A stretch of DNA of 64,000 bases from Actinomadura syzygii (GCF_008085905.1 NZ_VSFF01000005.1:62001-126000); one strand, 5' to 3'. Positions 32,663 through 41,637 are shown, numbered from the stretch's first letter. Translations and numbers: made by a program. Notes: a model not told the origin generated them from the sequence alone.

Positions 32663-34249
32663 TCATGACGCGGCCTCTCCGAGGAGGACCAGGTAGAGGA
32701 CGGCGTCGTCGGTCCCGTCCAGGCCCAGCAGGCGGTTGAAGTAGTCGTCGACGAAGCCGATCAGCGGGTGCGCGACGAGCCCGAGCGCCGCCGCGGCGAC
32801 CACCACGCTCTGCGCGAGATGTCCGCATTCGAGGAGGACCATCCGGTAGCCGCGCTCCCAGTACTTCCACTGGTTGCGGCGGAACGCGCCCGCGAACACC
32901 GCGATCGCGGCCGCGTCGGCGACCCGTCCCGGATAGCCGGTATGCGCCGCGACCTCGGCGAACGCGAAGTCCGACCGGACGAGTTGCAGCACGCGGCGGC
33001 CGGGATGGAAGTAGTGGACGCCCTGCCGCAGGCCGTCCACCCGGCGGGTCAGGACGAACAGGTCGCATGAGCACAGACCGCCCGCTGTGGGGGTGGCGCG
33101 GAGGGGCAGCCTGGTCCCGCCGGATGTGCGCGCGAAGCCGGTGATGCCCGCGGACAGGTCGAGGACGCGGGCGAGATCGTCCGCGGGGAGGGCGGTCGGG
33201 GCCATCGGCGCCGCCGATCGCCGTCGCCGGACCGCCACGTCCAGCGGAAGCAGCGTGTGTTTCTGCTGTTCCGTAGGGAGGGCGTACTCGGTTTTGGTCC
33301 GGCCGTAGTCGCGGTAAGGGCGCGCCAGTGCTTGCCGGACGGTGGGGGCGAGCCGGTCGATGTCCACGGGCGGGAGCGTCCGGTGCCCGGCGCGGATCTT
33401 GGAGTTCTCGTGGAAGATCCGGGACAGCCGGACGCGGGACGGCGGGCAGGCGAGCGGCACCTCCGCGGGCGCCGCACGGCCTGCGACGTCGTGCTCCGCC
33501 CAGGGCCCGAGGTCGCTCGGCCGCTCGTCCGGCAGGCGGCATTGGACGACGGCGCCGCGCTCGTCGTCGAGGACCGTCCGCACCTTGGCCTTGACGCGGT
33601 CGCCCAGTTCGCCTTCGGCGACGATGCCGTCGAGGGCTGTTTCGGCGGTTGCCTCCACGGGCTCGGCGGGCGCCGTCCAGCCGCCGGAGGCGATCTTGGC
33701 GAGGACGCCGTCCAGCGCGGCGCGCACCGCCTCGGCCGGGGTGAGCCCGCAGCCGAGGGCGCGGATCTCGCGCGCCGCCGCGCCGCCTTGGCGGAGAACC
33801 GCGCCCACCAGCGGCAACCCGTCCGGCGCGTCGAACAGATAGCAGTCGAGGCGGCCGTCGAAGGACGGGTGAAGGGGCGGCGGCACCGCGTCCTCGTAGC
33901 CGGTCAGGCGGCGCGCCGTGGCGGGCGGCGGGCGGCGGGCGACCGCGTCGCACACCGCCGCGCGGACGGCGGCGGCACGCGACGGACCGGCGCCGACGCC
34001 GTGTCCGGGGCGTCCCTGCCGCAGGTCGACGGCGCGGGCCGCGAGGCGCCATGCCGCGTCGGCCGCGTCGCGGCCCGCGGTCAGGGCGAGCATGGGCACG
34101 GGGTCGCCGGACAACTCCAGCCGCCCGACCCCGTGCCGGGCGGCGACCAGCGCGAACGCGGCACCGTCGGCGAACGCGGGGAGCGGGACGGCGCGCACGC
34201 CGTACCCCAGCGACTCGATCAGCCCGGTTGTTGCGGCTGGTTCGGCCAT
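32663..34249 (-). CDS. SagB-type FMN azoline dehydrogenase with N-terminal extension
   Basis: 528 aa from the ATG at 34249, sharing one base with the upstream stop (TGATG). The C-terminal ~245 residues are a nitroreductase-fold SagB/McbC dehydrogenase that oxidises azolines to aromatic azoles with FMN (PPSRVRLSRIFHENSKIRAG start; RNQWKYWERGYRMVLLECGH and LGLVAHPLIGFVDD in the C-terminal part). The first ~280 residues are an unusual extension; residues 130-186 (YLFDAPDGLPLVGAV ... ALGCGLTPAEAVRAALDGVL) resemble a piece of a YcaO fold. Confidence 0.82.
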   Translation of the reverse strand: MAEPAATTGLIESLGYGVRAVPLPAFADGAAFALVAARHGVGRLELSGDPVPMLALTAGRDAADAAWRLAARAVDLRQGRPGHGVGAGPSRAAAVRAAVCDAVARRPPPATARRLTGYEDAVPPPLHPSFDGRLDCYLFDAPDGLPLVGAVLRQGGAAAREIRALGCGLTPAEAVRAALDGVLAKIASGGWTAPAEPVEATAETALDGIVAEGELGDRVKAKVRTVLDDERGAVVQCRLPDERPSDLGPWAEHDVAGRAAPAEVPLACPPSRVRLSRIFHENSKIRAGHRTLPPVDIDRLAPTVRQALARPYRDYGRTKTEYALPTEQQKHTLLPLDVAVRRRRSAAPMAPTALPADDLARVLDLSAGITGFARTSGGTRLPLRATPTAGGLCSCDLFVLTRRVDGLRQGVHYFHPGRRVLQLVRSDFAFAEVAAHTGYPGRVADAAAIAVFAGAFRRNQWKYWERGYRMVLLECGHLAQSVVVAAAALGLVAHPLIGFVDDYFNRLLGLDGTDDAVLYLVLLGEAAS

Positions 34250-35163
34250 CAGAGCGTCACCCATTCCCGGTGCGGGACGTTCCGCTCGCCGCAGTCGTCG
34301 CAGAACGGGTCGCGCCAGGTCGTGACCGATCGCTGCTCGCCCGCGACGACGTCCACGGTCGTGACCCGGCCCCACGGATGCTCCGCGCCCATCGGCAGCA
34401 GCGCGTTCAAGGCGAGGTGGGAGAGGAGGCCGCCCGTCCAGTACAGGCTTCCGGCCTGCATGGTCGCCCATCCCGGTCGGGCGCTCCGCTCCTTTCCGGC
34501 AGCCGTGTCAGCCGGGACGAAACAGCGCAGGCACCCCGATTCCCCGGCCTTCACCCACGGCCCGATCCGAACGCTCTGCGGCGAGAACACGACGGGAACC
34601 CAATTGCGCCGCGCCGAGCACAAAGCGCGGTTCACTGCCATGAGCACCTCTTCGTCGGACGCCACGACAATGTTCAGGTCGGCCTCTTCATTGGCCTGCT
34701 CGACATGGATTCCCTGTTCGCCGAGCAGTCGACCCCAAACCGAGACGGCATGCTCAGGCCCACGCAGGACGATACGTTTCGCTCGCACACTCCTGAACGC
34801 CCGATCAGGATCGGCCGCCCGCCGCGCAACATACGAATAGAGGCGGCGGCCGGGCTCATCGTCGATGACAACATCATCGCCGGGAAAGAGCAGGACACCC
34901 ATTTCGCGGAATCGCTCGATATAGGGCTCCAGCGTCGCGACCTCGGCCGCGGACAACTGCTCCGCCGCAGTTGCGGCACGCCGCAGTCGCGGGACGACCC
35001 GCAGCAACACCTCCGCCAGGGCGTCCAGCGACTCCTCCCCGGCGGCCAGCGAAAAGGCGCGCGGCCCGACGGCGATCTCGCATTTCCCGCCCGCGTCACC
35101 GAAACGCACCTCGACGTCCGAAGCGGCGACCAGCACCGTCCGCATCAGCTCGGAATCAGCCAC
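34249..35163 (-). CDS. E1-like leader-peptide-binding protein of azole RiPP cluster
   Basis: 304 aa from a GTG at 35163; the frame is open to a GTG at 35211, and an ATG at 35145 also exists, so the start is uncertain. TOMM partner proteins of the Ocin-ThiF type hold the precursor leader and present the core to the YcaO enzyme. Two zinc CxxC pairs are visible (GESGCLRCFVPAD and DPFCDDCGERN). No ATP-adenylation motif of true E1 enzymes is present. First gene of the minus-strand maturation operon, sharing one base with sagB. Confidence 0.75.
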   Translation of the reverse strand: MADSELMRTVLVAASDVEVRFGDAGGKCEIAVGPRAFSLAAGEESLDALAEVLLRVVPRLRRAATAAEQLSAAEVATLEPYIERFREMGVLLFPGDDVVIDDEPGRRLYSYVARRAADPDRAFRSVRAKRIVLRGPEHAVSVWGRLLGEQGIHVEQANEEADLNIVVASDEEVLMAVNRALCSARRNWVPVVFSPQSVRIGPWVKAGESGCLRCFVPADTAAGKERSARPGWATMQAGSLYWTGGLLSHLALNALLPMGAEHPWGRVTTVDVVAGEQRSVTTWRDPFCDDCGERNVPHREWVTL

Positions 35164-35218
35164 GAGACCGATAATAGAATCCGCGTGCAGCCACGCCAAT
35201 ATCGACAACACGAGTACC

Positions 35219-35240
35219 GTACTACGGATTTCCGTAGTAC
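35219..35240. promoter_or_regulatory. Perfect 22-bp palindromic operator
   Basis: GTACTACGGA-TT-TCCGTAGTAC, a perfect 10-bp inverted repeat with 2-bp centre, in the divergent gap between the RiPP maturation operon and the FAD oxidase gene. Half-site TTTCCGTAGT recurs at 24697-24706 before the precursor. Shape and place fit a dimeric regulator that controls both directions. Confidence 0.7.
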
Positions 35241-35273
35241 TGGTCGAGATTGTTTCGGTCCTTTAATGGGTGG

Positions 35274-36761
35274 ATGTTGAGCCGAAGGAAAGTCCTGGGG
35301 GCCGGCGCACTCGCATTGCTCGCCCCACATCCACGGTCGGCCCGTCCCTGGGCCCGTCTCGCCCGGCATCTGCGGGGCCAGCTCGTCCTCCCCTGGCACC
35401 CCGGATATCGGACGGCCAGACAACTCGACCTCGCCCAATACGACCGGGTCAACCCGGCGGCGGTCGCCTATTGCGCGGACGAGGCCGACGTGGCGTTGTG
35501 CCTCGCCTTCGCGCAGGACGAACGCCTGCCGTTCGCCATTCGCAGCGGCGGCCACAGCTTCGGCGGCTATTCCACGTCCCAGGGCCTCCTGATCGACGTG
35601 TCCCGGCTGAACTCGATCGCGATCGGACGCGACGCCGCTTTCGGGCAGGGCACCGTCCGGATCGGCACCGGGGCGGCGGCCGTGGACGTCCTCAACGCCC
35701 TCGCCCCCGCCGGGCTCGTCGTCCCCGGCGGGGCGTTCGCCACGGTCGCGGCGGGCGGCTACATCCAGGGCGGCGGCATCGGCTACCTCACCCGGACCTT
35801 CGGCCTGGCCTGCGACAGGGTGACCTCCGCGCGGGTCGTCCTCGCGGACGGACGGACCGTCACCGCGTCCCGCGACCAGCACCCCGACCTCTACTGGGCG
35901 ATCCGCGGCGGGGGCGGCGGAAACTTCGGGGTAGTGACCTCGTTCAACGTCGTCCCGGCCCGCCTCAGCACCCTCTCAGTGGCCACGCTGACCTGGGACT
36001 TCACCCGAGCCGCCGACATGCTCGACGGCTTCGCGCACTTCCTGGCCGACGCCCCGCGGACGGTCGGCGCCGTCGCGGTCGTCGCCCTCGGCGACGGCGA
36101 ACCCCCATGGTCGGGCGTCGTCCTGATCTCACCCGGCGACCTCCGCCCGCAGGTGGACGCCCTGCTGTCCGCGACGGGCCCGGCGTCGTCCCAGAGCATC
36201 GACGTGATGTCGCACCAGGACTTCATGCTCTACACCTACGGCTGCACGGACCTCACCCAAACCCAATGCCACCGAATCGGCACGCGCCAAGGCGCCCTCC
36301 TTCCCCGGACGCCATTCGGCCTGGTACGCGGCCGTTTGTTCAGCCGTCCTCCGTCCCGCGACATGTGGGAAAAGGCCCTAGCGGTATTCGATCTCCCGCG
36401 TCCCGCAAGCGTGGCGAACAAACTGGAAGTCCTGGCCCTAGGCGGAGCAGACAACGACCCCGCCCGAACGGACACCGCCTACGTCCACCGCGACACCCTT
36501 TTCGACCTGAACTACCTCAGCTCGGTCTACCGCACCCCCGTCCCCCCGGAAGCACGCGCTGCTGCGACCAGTTGGGCAAACGCGGGCTTCGCCGCCATCG
36601 ACCCCCACTCGAACGGCGAGACCTACCAGAACTTCATCGACCCGTCCCTACCCGACTGGGCCCACGCCTATTACGCCGAAAACCACACCCGCCTGACCAC
36701 CGTCAAAACCACCTACGACCCCCACAACACCTTCGCCTTCCCCCAATCCATCAGGGCCTGA
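35274..36761 (+). CDS. Secreted bicovalent FAD-dependent oxidase (BBE-like)
   Basis: 495 aa from the ATG at 35274. The N-terminus is a twin-arginine signal (LSRRKVLGAGALALLAPH), so it is exported folded. FAD-binding domain of the berberine-bridge type: the His for 8-alpha linkage is in RSGGHSFGGYS and the Cys for 6-S-cysteinyl linkage in YLTRTFGLACDRV, i.e. a bicovalent flavin. The C-terminal BBE motif is present (NGETYQNFIDPSLPDW ... YDPHNTFAFPQSI). Such enzymes oxidise alcohols, sugars or phenols. It diverges from the RiPP operon around a palindromic operator, so it may tailor the exported product. Confidence 0.8.
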   Translation: MLSRRKVLGAGALALLAPHPRSARPWARLARHLRGQLVLPWHPGYRTARQLDLAQYDRVNPAAVAYCADEADVALCLAFAQDERLPFAIRSGGHSFGGYSTSQGLLIDVSRLNSIAIGRDAAFGQGTVRIGTGAAAVDVLNALAPAGLVVPGGAFATVAAGGYIQGGGIGYLTRTFGLACDRVTSARVVLADGRTVTASRDQHPDLYWAIRGGGGGNFGVVTSFNVVPARLSTLSVATLTWDFTRAADMLDGFAHFLADAPRTVGAVAVVALGDGEPPWSGVVLISPGDLRPQVDALLSATGPASSQSIDVMSHQDFMLYTYGCTDLTQTQCHRIGTRQGALLPRTPFGLVRGRLFSRPPSRDMWEKALAVFDLPRPASVANKLEVLALGGADNDPARTDTAYVHRDTLFDLNYLSSVYRTPVPPEARAAATSWANAGFAAIDPHSNGETYQNFIDPSLPDWAHAYYAENHTRLTTVKTTYDPHNTFAFPQSIRA

Positions 36762-36872
36762 ACTACTCGTAGGAACGCGACGTCCTCCATACTGGAGCCG
36801 CAGACGGGCGCGAAACCGATCGGACACCTTCGGCACGCTGCCCGGCTGCGGACTCCGACCAAGGAGGCAGGC

Positions 36873-37151
36873 ATGAAACGTCTGTGGGACGCCCTGATGC
36901 GCCTTGAAGACCGCATGCTCTTCGACTCCGAAGGCCGTGTCCGCGGCAGAAGATTCCCCACCACCCGCACCGGCCTGACAGTGGCGATCCTCTCCCTCGC
37001 AATAGGAATCACCCTGATCACCGGCCGAATCCTGTGGTGGACGGAACCAACGACAGTCCCAGGCGCCCTCATCACCTTCGCCGGGCTGACAGCCCTGACC
37101 CGCCGAGCACTAACCCGCCGCCACGGGCCCCACTCCACCGACCCCGCCTAA
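36873..37151 (+). CDS. Small membrane protein
   Basis: 92 aa with GGAGG upstream. Charged N-terminus (MKRLWDALMRLEDRMLF), two hydrophobic helices (about 34-51 and 62-76) and a basic tail. Function unknown; common type in actinomycetes. Confidence 0.6.
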   Translation: MKRLWDALMRLEDRMLFDSEGRVRGRRFPTTRTGLTVAILSLAIGITLITGRILWWTEPTTVPGALITFAGLTALTRRALTRRHGPHSTDPA

Positions 37152-37259
37152 CGCCCAACGCAAAACCCCGCCCCCTCCTGACACACCAAAATCACCGTGT
37201 CCGGCAGATCGGGGACGGTAGCCCCTGGGGATTCGTGTCACCGAAGGGATCTCACGTTC

Positions 37260-37862
37260 GTGGGTCTAGAGATGGTTGGACAGGCGACCGGGTTGTTCGC
37301 CGTCACCAATATCGACGACATCCTGATCTTGGCCCTGTTCTTCGCCCAGGGCGCCGGGCATCACCGCTCAGCCATCCGGATCACCCTCGGGCAATACCTC
37401 GGGTTCGCCGCGATTCTGGCTGTGGCGGTGGCGGCCGCGTTCGGCGCGACCTTCCTGCCGGAGTCCGTCATCCCCTATCTGGGGTTGCTTCCGCTGGCCC
37501 TCGGACTCAAAGCGGCCTGGCAGGCGTGGAAGAACCACCGAAACGGCGAGGACGAGAACGAGGAGCAGACAGGGCAAGGCGGCCCCGGCGCCCTCGAAGT
37601 CGCCGCGGTGACCTTCGCAAACGGCGGTGACAACATCGGGGTTTACGTCCCGGTCTTCGCGACTGCCGCCGCCGGGGGTGTGGTCGTGTACGCCGTTGTC
37701 TTCCTCGTCCTGGTGGGCGTCTGGTGCGCAGTGGGACGCTACTTCGCGACGCGCCCGGTCGTCGCCCGCACCCTCAGCCAGTGGGGGCATGTCCTTCTTC
37801 CCGTGGTCCTGATCGGCATCGGCCTGCTGATCCTCCTCGAGGGCGGCGCTTTCGGCCTGTAG
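37260..37862 (+). CDS. CadD-family cadmium resistance transporter
   Basis: 200 aa from a GTG at 37260; an ATG at 37272 is the alternative. Inner-membrane protein of the CadD type with five to six helices. The signature FAVTNIDDILILALFF near the N-terminus and FANGGDNIGVYVPVF in the second half are the paired Asp-containing motifs of this family. A charged loop (KNHRNGEDENEEQTGQ) connects the halves. Likely exports or excludes divalent metals; the substrate is inferred from the family only. Confidence 0.8.
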   Translation: MGLEMVGQATGLFAVTNIDDILILALFFAQGAGHHRSAIRITLGQYLGFAAILAVAVAAAFGATFLPESVIPYLGLLPLALGLKAAWQAWKNHRNGEDENEEQTGQGGPGALEVAAVTFANGGDNIGVYVPVFATAAAGGVVVYAVVFLVLVGVWCAVGRYFATRPVVARTLSQWGHVLLPVVLIGIGLLILLEGGAFGL

Positions 37863-38047
37863 CACAGCGGACACCTTCCCCCTGTGCCGTCACGAGGGCG
37901 GCGCCACCACGAACCAAGGTGGACGGAACGAGCGCCCCGCATGCCTTGAGCGAAGGCCCGTACGTATGAACAGCTTGCGCACCGATCAGTTTTCTCCACT
38001 CGACTGGTCTACTCTTCCGAGACCCGGCTGACGGAAGGCATCGCGCT

Positions 38048-38611
38048 ATGCGGAAACTGATCTACGGCATGAACCTGTCCCTGGACGGCTACGTTTCCGC
38101 ACCCGGCGGCGACATCAACTGGAGCGAGCCGAGCGACGAACTGTTCCAGTGGTGGCTCGACCAGGAGCGGGCGATCACCCTCTTCCTCTACGGGCGCCGA
38201 CTGTGGGAGACCATGAGCTCCTACTGGCCGACCGGCGACCAGCAGCCGGACGCCACCCCGGCGCAGGTCGAGTTCGCGCGAAACTGGCGGGACACGCCGA
38301 AGGTGGTGTTCTCCTCAACGATCGACAAGGTCGACTGGAACGCTCGCCTGTTCACCGGCGACGCGATCGCCGAGATCACCCGACTCAAGGCCGAGGACGG
38401 CGGGCCGATGAGGGTCGGCGGCGCAACGCTCGCCAGCGCGGCCATGCGGGCCGGGCTGATCGACGAGTACGAGATCGTCACCCATCCGGTCATCGTCGGC
38501 GGCGGCAAACCGTTCTTCACCCCGCTGGAGAACTGGGTGAACCTGAACCTGGTGGAAACACAGACGTTCCCCGGCGGCGCGCACTTGACCAGATACAAGA
38601 CAAGACACTGA
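38048..38611 (+). CDS. Dihydrofolate reductase-like (RibD C-terminal) protein
   Basis: 187 aa. Single-domain RibD-C/DHFR fold: MRKLIYGMNLSLDGYVSAPG start, FLYGRRLWETMSSYW, and the C-terminal GGATLASAAMRAGLIDEYEI then HPVIVGGGKPFF. These are NADPH-dependent reductases of unknown substrate in many actinomycetes. It is the last host gene before the decayed and active att sites. Confidence 0.8.
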   Translation: MRKLIYGMNLSLDGYVSAPGGDINWSEPSDELFQWWLDQERAITLFLYGRRLWETMSSYWPTGDQQPDATPAQVEFARNWRDTPKVVFSSTIDKVDWNARLFTGDAIAEITRLKAEDGGPMRVGGATLASAAMRAGLIDEYEIVTHPVIVGGGKPFFTPLENWVNLNLVETQTFPGGAHLTRYKTRH

Positions 38612-39010
38612 CCACGCTCGCGAACCAAGAGCCCGGGCCGGATTTCGAGTCTGACCTGGGCTTTCGCTTGGGTGGAGCCTAGGGATTCGCCCCCTGACAC
38701 TCGGCTGAAAATCGGCGAGATCACGCCCCGCCGGGCCTCCCACCTCGACGGATCATGATCCCCAACTGACCACTCTTGCCTCCTGATCACCCTGCCTAAT
38801 GGCCCACTAATGGCCCGCCGCGCCACCCCGCGACCTGCACGTATGGCAGCGCGCTCACCCGCGACCGGGCTGGCGACGCGCCAACGCGATGGCAAGGCTG
38901 AACTCAAGGGCAAGAAGCGATCGGGCACGCAACGGGCACGGAAGCGGAAGAAGAGATCTTGAGACCAGAGAGCCAGGCCGGAACTTCGGTTCTGACCTGG
39001 GCTTCGGCTG
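38612..39010. other. Remnant of an earlier element end at tRNA-Ala
   Basis: No supported gene. The stretch 38625-38830 is a degenerate copy of 38963-39165: both start with a similar GACCTGGGCTT block, contain the att core and end with paired arm-like repeats (CTAATGGCCCACTAATGGCCC at 38797-38817; CTAATTGCACGCTAATTGCAC at 39138-39158). This is the footprint of an older integration at the same tRNA. Confidence 0.55.
38671..38710. repeat. Degenerate att copy of tRNA-Ala
   Basis: GGTGGAGCCTAGGGATTCGC and following bases resemble the 44-bp att core but with deletions and substitutions, including loss of the T-loop match. Confidence 0.6.
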
Positions 39011-39054
39011 GGTGGAGCCTAGGGGATTCGAACCCCTGACACCCGGCTTGCAAA
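39011..39054. repeat. Left att site of the AICE (tRNA-Ala 3' half)
   Basis: 44 bp identical to 55683-55726, the 3' half of tRNA-Ala(TGC) on the minus strand up to the anticodon. It marks the left end of the integrated element; homology stops right after the anticodon-loop AAA. Confidence 0.85.
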
Positions 39055-39711
39055 TCTGCGAGATCAACCCCGATCCCTTCCCTGACCTGGGCGATCCATG
39101 ATCTCCAAGCGACCGCTCTTGACCCCTGGTGACCGCCCCTAATTGCACGCTAATTGCACGGCTCCCCGCCGCTGGCCTGCGAGTCCTCACCACGTGCAGC
39201 GGACGCCACAGCCGACCGCAACAGACGAACGGACCTGTCCGGAGGGTGCTCCCGCGCGAACGGCGCGCATCCCGTGACAGACCGATTCGCGCGGGAGTGC
39301 CCTCCGGCTCCAGGAGGGGTCTGGGGAACCACGGGGTTCCCCAGTCGCGCACGCTCAACTGATCCCCGAACCGACCGTGACAACGCGACAAGGCCCGACT
39401 ACGGTCACGCCCTGGTGCTCGTCGCCGAACGGCTTCGACGCTACGGCGTTGGTCGTCTATGGCGGCGGCGCGGCCCCCGTGACGGGCCGGATGATGCGGG
39501 ACCGGCAGGCGCGTCGCGATGCGCGGCCCGGCGCGGCCGTCCGGTGACCGGCGCCCACGCCGCATGCTCCGGGCGGCCAGGCGCGGGGCCGCGCAGCGGC
39601 CTGAGCGCCGCCGCCCCTTGATTACAAACAGCTTAATTCGGCAAGGAAACAGTTAGACGCAGCCCCGAGTAGCTGTGAGGCAGCGACCAGGCAATGCGTA
39701 AAATGCGCAGG
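39055..39711. other. Left terminal non-coding region of the AICE
   Basis: 657 bp with no supported gene. It contains the direct repeats CTAATTGCACG (39138-39158 and on), the same as those just after the int stop (55623-55643), probably integrase arm sites. The ATG-rich small frames here are coincidental. Confidence 0.45.
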
Positions 39712-41484
39712 TTAATCTCGAATAGTTTCAGCTTCCAGAAAAGAACTCACTCCTGGCATTGTTTGGACGACACCGGAATTGGCTCGCTGGCGCGCATCCT
39801 CGCGATCGTCTGGAATACTGATCTTCAGTCGCTTCTCTTCCGACGGATAGAAACAGCCGCTTTCTCCATTCTCAGACGATACCTCATACCGCCCAACGAT
39901 CACTTCCTGATCCATGAGGCCCAGTTCCCACTGCCTTCCCAGCAGCTTTACTTTCAGCGGCTTGGTGATTCTTATTCGAGCTGGCAACTCAAGTTGCACT
40001 GTCGGAGTCACTCCACACAATGAATTCCAAGTCCTCCACGCCACACCGTCACGAAGTAGGTCAGCCGCGTCGGCCCATTCGCGCAAGCTCTGAACCGAGA
40101 CTTCGGAGGCATTCGGTATTCGCACAATCGCTGAGACATGCTTCTGCAGTTCCGCCAAATCTGTGCAGACTCTTACGCGAAACCTGATAGCTTCAGTATC
40201 TGTCACACCCTCAGGAATGTCTTTTACATTCAAAACTGGAGGGCCATCCTTGAAACGAAGTTCAATCGTCACGCCTGCCACCATCATGGATAGCACCTGC
40301 AGAGCAGGGAGACAGGCAGAGGGCTTGAGGCCAGTGATGTCGTTACACTTAGTCCAGAAGTCGACCTTACCGAGCGCCGGAGAGTGACGTATTCCAAAAT
40401 CTAGCACTCCGCTGACGTCCTTACCTTCCCACGACCACGCGCCCGATCCGTTCAATCCGCTGGTAGGCGACGACATATTCATGACCGTGGTCGCTAGCTC
40501 ACGACCATCGTTGTCCATCACGACAAGGTCAAATTGTTCCGTTTGGAGATCATCAAGTGTTGGCAGAAACGACACGCTCCCAGTTGTGGCCTGATGCGAA
40601 GAGAATCCACCAGGCAAATTTCTTTCGATCATCTCCGCCGGAATCATATCAACGGAAGTCCCAAATTCTAGGAAGTCCTTGAGTGCAGCGCGCTGCTCTT
40701 CCGTTTCCGGGCGCAAGGTTACGTTTACCGAGATTGGCCGATCTTTAGTTGCCTCGTTGTAGCGGGCAATAACGTCTATGCGAGCAACTGTTCCATCACG
40801 TCCAAGCATGGTGGAGAACACCAGACCCGGAACGTCATGGGGCAGGTGAAACTTACTATCCTGCGGTTCCTGCTCCACGTGAATCTCATAGCGATAATGC
40901 GGGTCTGTTTTATTTAGAGCGTTATGAAGGTCTATTAGCCCCTGGATTGCTTGGGCTGGCTCAGATACACTTCCGGATCGGATCGCTTGATCAAAAGACG
41001 CAGCTGCCAGGAATGTTTTTACCTGCTCAAGAACGCGCTCTTTTTCTCCTAGTAGGTAGTAATCAACCACCTCAGGGTATTTTGCAGCCAGACCGTCGAT
41101 TGCTGTAAGGCCGATCCAGTCGCAGGGAAAATTACGTCCTTCTGTTAGCTCGGCAAGCCAGTCACGATCCGGATGTGTGGGATCTAGCGGCCTGACGACA
41201 TGCCATGCCCTGAGTGAGATATTTCGCGCAGAGGTGAATTCTAGAAGACGATTCCATGATTTAGTGATCTGGCGTTTCTGTGACGCATTAAGAGAGGCGG
41301 TGAAACCCTTAACTTGATAAACTTCCCAGCTTCCATCTCCGTGAGGCACCAGAATATCAATTCCGCCATCACCTTTCGATGGCCGAATACGTTGTCCGTG
41401 CGGTATCTCACGGAGCAACATAATGGCTATCACCGCCTCGATGTCATCACCTTCATAGCGCTCCCATGGCACTCGCCCAGTCAC
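39712..41484 (-). CDS. Restriction-endonuclease-like protein (PD-(D/E)XK N-terminus)
   Basis: 590 aa from the GTG at 41484, with AGGAGG 5 bases upstream. Residues 1-~130 match a restriction-type nuclease core: Glu16 helix, D-G-G-I-D43 (KGDGGIDILVPHG) and Q57-V-K59 (WEVYQVKGF), the D...QxK form common in Mrr-like enzymes. The remaining ~450 residues are a large, mixed alpha/beta part I cannot assign. GC content is clearly lower (about 50%) than in the surrounding genes, so it is recent cargo. No methyltransferase is adjacent, so it may be a modification-dependent or stand-alone defence nuclease. Confidence 0.65.
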   Translation of the reverse strand: MTGRVPWERYEGDDIEAVIAIMLLREIPHGQRIRPSKGDGGIDILVPHGDGSWEVYQVKGFTASLNASQKRQITKSWNRLLEFTSARNISLRAWHVVRPLDPTHPDRDWLAELTEGRNFPCDWIGLTAIDGLAAKYPEVVDYYLLGEKERVLEQVKTFLAAASFDQAIRSGSVSEPAQAIQGLIDLHNALNKTDPHYRYEIHVEQEPQDSKFHLPHDVPGLVFSTMLGRDGTVARIDVIARYNEATKDRPISVNVTLRPETEEQRAALKDFLEFGTSVDMIPAEMIERNLPGGFSSHQATTGSVSFLPTLDDLQTEQFDLVVMDNDGRELATTVMNMSSPTSGLNGSGAWSWEGKDVSGVLDFGIRHSPALGKVDFWTKCNDITGLKPSACLPALQVLSMMVAGVTIELRFKDGPPVLNVKDIPEGVTDTEAIRFRVRVCTDLAELQKHVSAIVRIPNASEVSVQSLREWADAADLLRDGVAWRTWNSLCGVTPTVQLELPARIRITKPLKVKLLGRQWELGLMDQEVIVGRYEVSSENGESGCFYPSEEKRLKISIPDDREDARQRANSGVVQTMPGVSSFLEAETIRD

Positions 41485-41637
41485 GCATACCTCCTGCTTT
41501 GTATCGTTTGAGGTTGAGAATACTCGCCTTCCCGGCAAGTAGGCCAGCTTCCTGCTTGGAAGTCCCCGTAAGCACTAGCACAGCTAGCTAGCTTGCTGAT
41601 CTCCGCCCAGCAAAAGAGGGTATCGCCGCATTCGGCT

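Noticed and set aside
30355..32739. 794-aa plus-strand frame
   Set aside because: Antisense of the YcaO gene; the minus-strand protein has YcaO and zinc motifs.
38889..39101. Open frame with WVEPRGFEPLTPGLQI
   Set aside because: This protein string is the known artefact of translating the tRNA 3' half/att sequence; no ribosome-binding site.
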